From assembly GCA_013002625.1 (NCBI GenBank), contig JABDJE010000310.1:1-6089 (forward strand): a DNA stretch of 6,089 bases, read 5' to 3'. The notes under the pieces were generated by a model. It had not been told where the DNA came from and did no database searches. It saw only the letters and a program-made list of their open reading frames with translations. The DNA comes from Saprospiraceae bacterium. Its GTDB lineage: Bacteria; Bacteroidota; Bacteroidia; Chitinophagales; Saprospiraceae. A program made the translations under genes and the position numbers. How positions within the stretch are numbered: position 1 is the first letter of the stretch; the number at the start of each line of letters is the position of its first letter. Positions 1 to 5,500 of this stretch are shown piece by piece.

Positions 1-828
1 GGGTTCTACTGCTTCACTGACCGTTGATCCGGGATTCTTTTTAACCAATCTATGTCGAGCGATAAACTTCTTGGATATTGGTGTTTCAATTGGAGTAGCA
101 TAGTCATAGTAAGAGACGCTGTTAAAGCCTGCAAAGGGATGAAATACCCTCGGTTTATATTGATTATCAGGCAATTTGATAAAGGAGTGATGCTGTCGTA
201 CGGTCACTGCCGAAGAAGTAGGAGTAACGCTTCTTACCCACTCTCCGGTAGCTTCTCCTGTGAATGTGAGCATGGCATCAAATTCGGAATTATCCGGAAA
301 AGACTTTGTGCGCTCCATCCATACCGCACTCCTGGTCTTATCAAATTTATAGGTTCCCTGCTTTCGCTGCTTTAACCGTCTGGCGACACCGTGCATATCG
401 TGCATCAACATGGGTGTTAAATCAATTTGGTGCACGGATTTATCTTCAGATGCAATAACATCAAATCCCCAAATTACTGATTGGGCAAAAGCCTCCTCAA
501 CAGCTTTTCGTTCCAGGGCATTATCGCTGACTGCGCGATAATCCAGGTTGCGCTGAATCAATAATATACGAGGGCCAATTTTTACAAATCGTACTATACG
601 GTCATCGCCCAGTTGACCTCTGTCTAACCCTATATCGTTAGAACCTAATCCGGCCGATAGAGAATTGACATACAAAAAATCTTGGTTTAATTTGTCTGCA
701 GGGATTTCAAGAATAATCGTTCCTTTTTGATCATCCCATGTAAAATTAAAGAAGCCTTCGTACTTGCTTTCTTGGGCGAATAAAGAAGTTGTCATAGCCA
801 CTAATAGCAGCAAATAATAAGTCTTCAT
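1..828 (-). CDS. DUF5117-type zinc-dependent metalloprotease, N-terminal part (runs off left edge)
   Basis: Translating the minus strand from the ATG at 828 gives 276 uninterrupted codons up to the window edge, so the gene is 3'-truncated by the window and not broken. Residues 1-18 form a Sec signal peptide (MKTYYLLLLVAMTTSLFA, then QES), predicting an exported protein. The rest matches the DUF5117 region of large (usually about 800 residues) Bacteroidota zinc metalloproteases. Visible signatures are FLYVNSLSAGLGSNDIGLDR followed by GQLG, LLIQRNLDYRA, the ERKAVEEAFAQSVIWGFDV block, VRQHHSF.KLPDNQYKPR, DYATPIETPI and RHRLVKKNP near the edge. The catalytic HEXXH zinc site normally lies further downstream and is not in the window, so protease activity is assumed from the family. 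The ATG overlaps the stop of the TMEM220-like gene (ATGA, 828-825), which fixes this start and suggests translational coupling. The family identification was made by recognition only. Confidence 0.88.
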   Translation of the reverse strand, partial: MKTYYLLLLVAMTTSLFAQESKYEGFFNFTWDDQKGTIILEIPADKLNQDFLYVNSLSAGLGSNDIGLDRGQLGDDRIVRFVKIGPRILLIQRNLDYRAVSDNALERKAVEEAFAQSVIWGFDVIASEDKSVHQIDLTPMLMHDMHGVARRLKQRKQGTYKFDKTRSAVWMERTKSFPDNSEFDAMLTFTGEATGEWVRSVTPTSSAVTVRQHHSFIKLPDNQYKPRVFHPFAGFNSVSYYDYATPIETPISKKFIARHRLVKKNPGSTVSEAVEP

Positions 829-1187
829 AACTTTTTCTTTTTTGATATGACAAGATAGAATGTCATTGTGATAAGAGCGGTCATTAGACCAAAAAACTCT
901 CTGACCAATTCGATATAGGGAGATGACGCCTTCATGGAATCGGCGATATCAGGCATTCCATCATTTATCCAGTCCAAAAGCTCAGGTATATAAAATGATG
1001 CAGATACCAGGAGGGTAATAGTCAATACAAGGCAAAACCAAAAATGATAGGATCCTCTAAAAGCTAAAAATGCGATAACCGAGATCATTAAATAAACTAT
1101 GATCCAAATCAGTCCATCAGGATCATTCCATTGGACTATGGCAAAACTAAGATATAGAATGGCGAGGAATAAGTGTACATACTTCAT
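825..1187 (-). CDS. TMEM220 family integral membrane protein
   Basis: This 120-residue protein has four predicted membrane segments at about residues 4-19, 26-42, 48-67 and 97-115, and a lysine-rich tail (KKKKL) that probably lies in the cytoplasm. Family hallmarks are VQWNDPDG at 18-25, directly after the first helix, then PDIADSMKA at 79-87 and ELVREFFGL at 93-101 before the last helix. These match the TMEM220 family, which is found in bacteria and animals and has no established biochemical role. The length is normal for the family. The ATG at 1187 starts exactly at the MKYVHL.LA segment typical of the family. There is no Shine-Dalgarno sequence upstream, as is usual in Bacteroidota. The stop codon overlaps the start of the metalloprotease gene by 4 bp (ATGA), so the two are almost certainly co-transcribed. 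A strong terminator hairpin ends about 30 nt upstream of the start. Confidence 0.85.
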   Translation of the reverse strand: MKYVHLFLAILYLSFAIVQWNDPDGLIWIIVYLMISVIAFLAFRGSYHFWFCLVLTITLLVSASFYIPELLDWINDGMPDIADSMKASSPYIELVREFFGLMTALITMTFYLVISKKKKL

Positions 1188-1213
1188 CGAAACAAGATTA
1201 GCCCCAACAATTT

Positions 1214-1259
1214 ACAAAAGCCCACGATTCCTTGGGAAATATCCCAGGAATCTGTGGGC
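1214..1259 (-). terminator. Intrinsic terminator downstream of the duplicated-module lipoprotein gene
   Basis: Bases 1220-1237 pair with 1242-1259 around an AATA tetraloop (1238-1241). The stem is three blocks of 6, 6 and 5 bp (GCCCAC/GTGGGC, GATTCC/GGAATC, TGGGA/TCCCA), interrupted by single unpaired bases at 1232 and 1253, giving 17 pairs. Read on the minus strand the stem is followed by TTTTGT (1219-1214), the U-run expected of a Rho-independent terminator. On the plus strand it is followed by CAACC, so it works only for minus-strand transcripts. It lies 85 bp past the lipoprotein stop and its U-run ends 27 nt before the TMEM220 ATG. It is therefore either the lipoprotein terminator or a leader attenuator for the downstream pair. 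Confidence 0.75.
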
Positions 1260-1289
1260 AACCAACATCACTTCAGGGCTTCTCTTTCA

Positions 1290-1319
1290 TTTCTTCAGCC
1301 TAAATGGAAGCTGAAGAAA
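1290..1319. repeat. Perfect 10-bp inverted repeat (hairpin) after the lipoprotein stop
   Basis: TTTCTTCAGC (1290-1299) and GCTGAAGAAA (1310-1319) are exact reverse complements separated by 10 bases. The hairpin begins 25 bp beyond the lipoprotein stop. Neither strand has a U-run right after it, so it is not a classical terminator by itself. It may stabilise the 3' end of the lipoprotein mRNA or assist the stronger terminator 30 bp further on. A third CTTCAG copy at 1271-1276 could pair with the same right arm as an alternative fold. Confidence 0.5.
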
Positions 1320-1343
1320 AAGATTGGTGTATTCTTTCGGCGA

Positions 1344-2033
1344 TTATTCGCTATCGTCGCATTGATCTTTAAGTTCTTTCAGGTCTTCTTTGCTTGCAAC
1401 TTCTACCTGCGAACCATCTTCATATTCCACTGTGACCGGAAATACTACTGTAGGTCTCCCTTGAGGGTTATCAACGGTATGTAACCAAGCTCTGATAGCA
1501 TTCTTTAAGGTCTGTGGATTAGCAGCCTCTAAAACGGAGCCATTAGGGAATTCGATTGAAAGAGGAAATACCAAGTCAAAACAAGCAGCTCTCAAACCTC
1601 TTCCTGGTCTCCATGGTCGATCGTGATATTTGCGGTGACAGGCAGCTCGACGTGCTCTTAATTCTCCCCTGTCATCAATTGTAATGACTTGTCCGTCTTC
1701 CGAAAGAACCTCAAAAGGAAATGCGAGGTGCGGACGTCCGTCAACTTCCGGATTTTCTTCGCGCCAACCCTTGATGGTTTCTTTTAATTCGTCCTTTCCA
1801 TCAACACTTACTGATGTGCCGTCAGGGAATTCAATTGTCACGGGAAAAATCAAATTATAGCATCCATGTCGACCAATTTTCATGGCACTTTCCATACTGA
1901 ATACTGCTTCGTCAACATAATCTTCAACACTGATCAATTCTACGTCTTCAGACTCATTACAAGAAGTGATCAGGCCAAAAAAGGCAATCAAGATTACTGC
2001 CAAAAAACTAAATTTAAAAAATGAACTTTTCAT
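1344..2033 (-). CDS. Lipoprotein with two 75-residue cysteine-bounded modules, function unknown
   Basis: The start was placed at the ATG at 2033, not the in-frame ATG at 2102, because it gives a canonical lipoprotein signal. Residues are MKSSFFKF, a hydrophobic stretch to residue 22, and lipobox ITSC with the lipidated cysteine at 25. The mature chain is 205 residues, with an acidic head (residues 26-48). Two modules follow, at 58-132 and 151-225, in exact 93-residue register with no gaps. By hand alignment 24 of 75 positions are identical (32%). Each module starts with C.NL.FP or C.DLVFP, carries FP..IEFP.G, a central tryptophan (90, 183), GRP (99-101, 192-194) and a second FP...-DG hairpin, and ends in cysteine (132, 225). 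The Arg/His-rich linker 126-150 stands out from the acidic remainder. Lipidation plus four paired cysteines suggests an envelope protein, perhaps with one disulfide per module (inference). I recognise it as a type of uncharacterised Bacteroidota lipoprotein but cannot assign a function. It is divergent from the globin gene. Confidence 0.85.
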   Translation of the reverse strand: MKSSFFKFSFLAVILIAFFGLITSCNESEDVELISVEDYVDEAVFSMESAMKIGRHGCYNLIFPVTIEFPDGTSVSVDGKDELKETIKGWREENPEVDGRPHLAFPFEVLSEDGQVITIDDRGELRARRAACHRKYHDRPWRPGRGLRAACFDLVFPLSIEFPNGSVLEAANPQTLKNAIRAWLHTVDNPQGRPTVVFPVTVEYEDGSQVEVASKEDLKELKDQCDDSE

Positions 2034-2116
2034 GGTAAATAAGATATTTCGAAGTTGATCAAGCCTGATGTTCTTTTTTTGTGATGTGAAAATCAACTTC
2101 ATGGGTTATAAAATTT

Positions 2117-2126
2117 GTTGTACAAC
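2117..2126. promoter_or_regulatory. 10-bp palindrome GTTGTACAAC in the divergent intergenic region
   Basis: GTTGTACAAC is its own reverse complement and lies 58 bp upstream of the globin ATG and 83 bp upstream of the lipoprotein ATG. It sits 18 bp upstream of the putative TATATTTG box. A dyad in this position could be an operator for one or both divergent genes, but it is short enough to occur by chance. Confidence 0.25.
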
Positions 2127-2144
2127 CCTAAAAGCATACCAACT

Positions 2145-2152
2145 TATATTTG
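2145..2152 (+). promoter_or_regulatory. Putative Bacteroidota -7 promoter box for the globin gene
   Basis: TATATTTG fits the Bacteroidota -7 consensus TAnnTTTG exactly. It lies 22 bp before the globin ATG, giving a short leader of about 15-20 nt. The matching -33 TTTG is poorly placed: TTTG at 2114-2117 leaves 27 bp and GTTG at 2117-2120 leaves 24 bp, longer than the usual spacing of about 20 bp. This remains a plausible prediction from one good box. Confidence 0.45.
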
Positions 2153-2174
2153 TACTCATTGAAAATCATTTTTT

Positions 2175-2567
2175 ATGTCAATTTCAGAAAAAGACATAAC
2201 CGATCGATCAGATATCGAACTTCTTGTGTCTGATTTTTATAAGAAAGCATTGATCGACCCTGTGATCGGTTACTTCTTTACAAAAGTCATTGTACTAGAC
2301 CTCGATGTACATCTTCCCAGGATCATAGACTTTTGGTGTTCATTACTTCTGGGACACTCATCATTTAAAGGGAATCCGATGGTAAAACATATCGCATTAA
2401 ATCGAATTGAAAAGATAACAGATCAACATTTTAACAGGTGGTTATCTTTGTGGAATTTAACCGTCGAAGAACACTTTAGAGGTCCGCAGGCAACTGAAGC
2501 TATGAAGCGCGCAGATCAAATCGCCGGTCTTATGAAGCATAAAATCAACATTGACGAAATGCTATAA
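2175..2567 (+). CDS. Group III truncated haemoglobin (haem-binding globin)
   Basis: This 130-residue protein has the two-on-two truncated globin pattern of group III. FY at 21-22 gives the B10 tyrosine, and HLPRIIDFW at 46-54 gives the probable distal E7 histidine (His46). LLGHSSFKGNPMVKH at 58-72 ends in the proximal F8 histidine (His72). HFNRWLSLW at 85-93 gives the G8 tryptophan (Trp89), and the helix H region A..AMKRADQIAGLM completes the fold. Tyr B10, His E7, Trp G8 and His F8 match the pocket known for Campylobacter Ctb, so O2/NO/peroxide-related chemistry in the cytoplasm is likely, but the physiological ligand cannot be read from sequence. There is no signal peptide and the length is normal. 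The ATG at 2175 is preceded by an A-rich GAAAATCA stretch. It is the only plus-strand gene here, transcribed alone and convergent with the HTTM-DCC gene 16 bp away. Confidence 0.9.
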   Translation: MSISEKDITDRSDIELLVSDFYKKALIDPVIGYFFTKVIVLDLDVHLPRIIDFWCSLLLGHSSFKGNPMVKHIALNRIEKITDQHFNRWLSLWNLTVEEHFRGPQATEAMKRADQIAGLMKHKINIDEML

Positions 2568-2583
2568 ATAACTTGTCAAATGC

Positions 2584-4032
2584 TCACTCGACAAAGCGAT
2601 CTGATACATCACTGGAGGGTATCATACATGACTCTTGTTTGCCGAACCAACGATATCTGTTTCGGGCAACCCAATGATAGATAAGATCCCTAATCTGCTT
2701 AGGTATGATAACAGTTAAATAGAGATAGGGCCAAAACCCCTTTAACCTGCGAACTACCGATAAGAAGGCAGCAGAGTGTTCCAAAGTTTCTCCTCCTGAA
2801 TGAACTTCGACAGTATTGTACTCAACAACATCACTTTCCCTGCTCTGAAGTGTGCCGAATCGAAATACCTGATCTATATCCCTTTTTAAAACAAATTGAA
2901 CAAATGAGTTGCACAAATTGCAGACTCCGTCAAATCTGATAATGTCCTTATTGTCGTGATTAAAAGTGGTAGCAAATAAAACACGCGATTTGAACAAAAG
3001 TAGATAGGTCACAAAAATGAATGAACCAATTAAAAAACTATCGCGCAACAATACTCTGAAAGAGCCGGGCATAAGAACTACCAACAAGTAAAGAATGAAA
3101 AACCCAATTCCAAAAATGATTAAACGCGACTTACTTTTAGTCACCATATTAAAGTAATGCTGAAAGCGCTGAATCAATTTTTTAGAATAAAGAGGGATCC
3201 AAAATGCCAGGTAGATGGCAAGGTAATGAGCAAATGCAATATTCATCATTAGTAAAATCATACCATGAAAGAATACTGCCAGTCCAGTGAAAAAACGGAA
3301 AAGAATCGGGTTGAAGATCACCAACAAAAAGCCTATTTCAAAAAGGATCGTAAACCAATCTCCCAATTCCCAAAAAGGATAGAAATTAAAATTTTCAAAT
3401 AGACTCGCCAGGTAATCTTGTTTTTGTTGAACATAAAAGTTGCGTAAATAGAAGGCACGCAGCATAGAATCAGATAAACTTAACCATCCCGATACCAGCT
3501 TTATGAGGCCCGCAGTGAAAAATCCAAAACCCAAAGCCATCGATAAAAGGGATAGTGGCCAGTTTTGAATCTTTCTTTGAGCTGATTTGAAAATAAACTG
3601 ATCGACGCTGAAATACTTTCCCCATCCGGAAAAGGACATCAGAAGCAATGTAAACCATACCAGAAATGAGTGATCAATCTTTCCGGAACTGAATATAAAA
3701 CCATTATTGATTATAATTAGAAGGGCAGTTAATATCCCGGAGGTCCTTGTAAAGAATCCTACAGATACTGCAAAAAACCCGATGATAATAATGATATCCG
3801 TAATTTGAAAATAGATCAGCTCTGGCATACTATTGAAAAAGCCACTAAACAGAGGGGGCGGATTGAATATCCCGTTCGGGAATCGACTGATTCGATGCGC
3901 ATACTGCGGTATACCAATGAGCAGAACAATAATGATCGTATAAAAGATTCGATAAACACCTAATTGTTCCGCCTTGCATGAATATACAGTAAAAATCCAC
4001 TCTTGGTAAGCCGAATACAGTCGTTTAACCAT
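2584..4032 (-). CDS. HTTM (VKGC-like) membrane protein fused to a C-terminal DCC/DUF393 domain
   Basis: This is a 482-residue protein. Residues 1 to about 347 are a multi-pass membrane domain with hydrophobic segments near 28-44, 75-95, 98-112, 122-136, 161-180, 226-248, 250-277, 303-322 and 332-347. The opening (EW.F..YSCKAEQLGVYRIFYTIII) and the loop FPNGIFNPPPLFSGFF resemble the HTTM domain related to vitamin-K-dependent gamma-glutamyl carboxylase. Bacterial HTTM proteins have no settled function. Residues about 363-482 are a DCC (DUF393) thiol-oxidoreductase-like domain: IRFDGVCNLCNSF puts a CxxC at 371 and 374 after the family's DG, and the conserved ending YRWFGKQESCMIP lies at 460-472. 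The last helix tethers this domain to the membrane. The ATG at 4032 overlaps the end of the upstream gene by 8 bp, so the two are probably co-translated. A redox role is inferred from the CxxC only, with no substrate known. The DCC call is strong and the HTTM call good. Confidence 0.85.
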   Translation of the reverse strand: MVKRLYSAYQEWIFTVYSCKAEQLGVYRIFYTIIIVLLIGIPQYAHRISRFPNGIFNPPPLFSGFFNSMPELIYFQITDIIIIIGFFAVSVGFFTRTSGILTALLIIINNGFIFSSGKIDHSFLVWFTLLLMSFSGWGKYFSVDQFIFKSAQRKIQNWPLSLLSMALGFGFFTAGLIKLVSGWLSLSDSMLRAFYLRNFYVQQKQDYLASLFENFNFYPFWELGDWFTILFEIGFLLVIFNPILFRFFTGLAVFFHGMILLMMNIAFAHYLAIYLAFWIPLYSKKLIQRFQHYFNMVTKSKSRLIIFGIGFFILYLLVVLMPGSFRVLLRDSFLIGSFIFVTYLLLFKSRVLFATTFNHDNKDIIRFDGVCNLCNSFVQFVLKRDIDQVFRFGTLQSRESDVVEYNTVEVHSGGETLEHSAAFLSVVRRLKGFWPYLYLTVIIPKQIRDLIYHWVARNRYRWFGKQESCMIPSSDVSDRFVE

Positions 4033-4594
4033 CAGTCAACTTTATTTCATCAAGCGTATTTATACTGATCGTTTCCCCTGATTTAAAACCACGTATTTCT
4101 TCTATTCTTCGAAGATATAAATGGTCGTGATCTTGAATTATTTCTTTTGAAATATTATTTACAAACCATTTTTTGAATACTGCAAGATCTTCTTCCTGTA
4201 TTGGAGGGTACCGAATATCCAAAATGTATTTTTTATAATTTTCCGGTCCTATTGCTGATTTGATGATCCCATAATATTTCTTTTGAGCCGAATTTTCTGT
4301 TTTCACATTTCCAGAATTAAAAAACGCCAAATCGATCATCCTTGAAATTGCAATTTTAGAGACTGAAGTATTCAGAATATCCAGGTCATATAAGATCGTA
4401 TCCCCAGGCTGCCGAACAAGTACAATTTTCCTGTCAATTAATTTATACGTGTTACCGTCGTTGTCTATCCTGGAAAATCCAGGCATCATAAATGATGGAT
4501 ACGGCTCTCTCACAATCAACCCATATACGAGTTGCAGACTTATTACAACAGGAAAGAGTAGAAACAGTATAATTACAAACCGATTAGCATTCAT
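4025..4594 (-). CDS. Single-pass membrane-anchored protein, unknown function, partner of HTTM-DCC
   Basis: This protein has 189 residues. Residues 5-27 form one hydrophobic segment after a short basic N-terminus (MNANR), which reads as an uncleaved anchor or signal peptide with no lipobox and no clear AxA site. Directly after it comes EPYPSFMMPGFS (30-41), a proline-rich motif I associate with small proteins encoded next to HTTM genes, though I cannot name a family. The remainder is soluble: a beta-rich stretch 48-75 (NTYKLIDRKIVLV...) followed by more helical, lysine-rich sequence. There are no cysteines. The next methionines (36-37) would remove the anchor, so the start at 4594 is supported. 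Its last 8 bp overlap the HTTM-DCC start, implying tight co-expression and perhaps a membrane complex (inference). An 82-bp gap separates it from the isomerase gene upstream, with no convincing terminator or promoter in it. Confidence 0.75.
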   Translation of the reverse strand: MNANRFVIILFLLFPVVISLQLVYGLIVREPYPSFMMPGFSRIDNDGNTYKLIDRKIVLVRQPGDTILYDLDILNTSVSKIAISRMIDLAFFNSGNVKTENSAQKKYYGIIKSAIGPENYKKYILDIRYPPIQEEDLAVFKKWFVNNISKEIIQDHDHLYLRRIEEIRGFKSGETISINTLDEIKLTDG

Positions 4595-4676
4595 TTATAT
4601 AGAATCATTGCCTGTTCATATACTTAACCGTCAAATCATTTATTAATTATCTAAGCGATGGTTCCATGTTGAAATG

Positions 4677-5489
4677 CTAGTTTTCGTAAACTGCTTTTCT
4701 CTTTTCCATTTGAGCAATAAAAGATTCTTTTAGGTCATTGGAAAGCATAAATGCCGCGTTGTATGTCCCAATATAATTCAATGAATCATGAACAGTGTGA
4801 TCCCTGGTATATTGTAAATTTTCCTTTATCCCTTTTACAACCAAAGGCGATTTTGAAGCGATAACCTCTGCGATCTGAATCACCTCGCTCATCATGGCTT
4901 CTTTGGTTTCAAGGCATTTATTGACCATTCCAATAGAGTTGGCTTCTGATCCGAATATTGTTCGACCAGTAAAGGCGATTTCGGCCATTATTCCCGGATT
5001 CAGAATTTTAGGTAATCGCTGCAACGTCCCGATATCCGCAACAAGGCCCATGTCAATTTCTTTAATAGAGAAATAAGCATCATCTGTGCAATAGCGCATG
5101 TCACAAGCAGATATAATGTCCACACCGCCCCCAATACACGCTTTGTGGATCGCCGCAATAACAGGTTTCCTACATATTTCAATCGCTGAAATACAATCTT
5201 GCAATTTTTTAATAAAATCTCTTACCTGGATACGCTTGCGTCCTTCACAGGAAATACTTTCGTGTTTATTCATGTCCATCAAAAGCGCCAAATCAATTCC
5301 AGCACAAAAGTGCTTGCCATGACCGCTTAATATGATAACACGAACGTCCTCTCGATTATCAAGGTGTTCAAAGATATCTTTCATTTCCAACCATGCCTCC
5401 AGATGCAAAGAGTTAGATTTTTGAGGTCGGTTAAATGAAAGGTGAGCTATATGATCGTTCACATCCAGGGTAAAATTGGTACAATCCAT
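4677..5489 (-). CDS. Enoyl-CoA hydratase/isomerase family, probable delta(3,5)-delta(2,4)-dienoyl-CoA isomerase (ECH1-like)
   Basis: This 270-residue crotonase-fold protein is full length for the family. The first oxyanion-hole segment is HFCAGIDL (60-67), and the second is CIGGGVD (118-124). The block ACIGGGVDIISACDMRYC followed by IKEIDMGLVADIGTLQRLPK closely resembles eukaryotic ECH1. Its three acidic catalytic residues, Asp176, Glu196 and Asp204 in rat ECH1, correspond by spacing to Asp124, Glu144 and Asp152 here. Ordinary enoyl-CoA hydratases use two glutamates instead, so dienoyl-CoA isomerisation (moving double bonds during beta-oxidation of unsaturated fatty acids with odd-numbered double bonds) is the better prediction. 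It is cytoplasmic, with no signal peptide. It starts 11 bp after the SDR stop, in an A-rich spacer, so the two form an operon. Substrate preference remains inferred from these residues. Confidence 0.88.
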   Translation of the reverse strand: MDCTNFTLDVNDHIAHLSFNRPQKSNSLHLEAWLEMKDIFEHLDNREDVRVIILSGHGKHFCAGIDLALLMDMNKHESISCEGRKRIQVRDFIKKLQDCISAIEICRKPVIAAIHKACIGGGVDIISACDMRYCTDDAYFSIKEIDMGLVADIGTLQRLPKILNPGIMAEIAFTGRTIFGSEANSIGMVNKCLETKEAMMSEVIQIAEVIASKSPLVVKGIKENLQYTRDHTVHDSLNYIGTYNAAFMLSNDLKESFIAQMEKRKAVYEN

Positions 5490-5500
5490 CTTTCGCTTTT

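Noticed and set aside
52..375. Plus-strand open frame of 107 codons
   Set aside because: It lies wholly inside the minus-strand metalloprotease, whose translation has strong family motifs. The plus-strand product has no recognisable features.
1193..1218. Possible TTTG/TAnnTTTG promoter for TMEM220 on the minus strand (TTTG at 1218-1215, TAATCTTG at 1200-1193)
   Set aside because: The -7 box has one mismatch, the spacer is only 14 bp and the -33 box overlaps the terminator U-run. It is too weak to list as a feature.
1173..1484. Plus-strand open frames spanning the 1188-1343 spacer (1099-1314 and 1173-1484)
   Set aside because: Both run through the ends of the TMEM220 and lipoprotein genes and through two hairpins. 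The products are low-complexity with no domain, so they are chance antisense frames.
2034..2102. Longer start for the lipoprotein (ATG at 2102)
   Set aside because: It would add 23 charged residues ahead of a perfect lipoprotein signal peptide, which would then be internal. The ATG at 2033 is the sensible start.
2573..2594. TTGTC/GACAA inverted repeat at the convergent globin and HTTM-DCC stops
   Set aside because: It is only 5 bp with a 12-base loop and no U-run, so it does not support a bidirectional terminator.
5000..5182. Short open frames on both strands inside the isomerase gene (4894-5076, 5000-5182, 5098-5322)
   Set aside because: They are shadows of a well-supported full-length crotonase gene.
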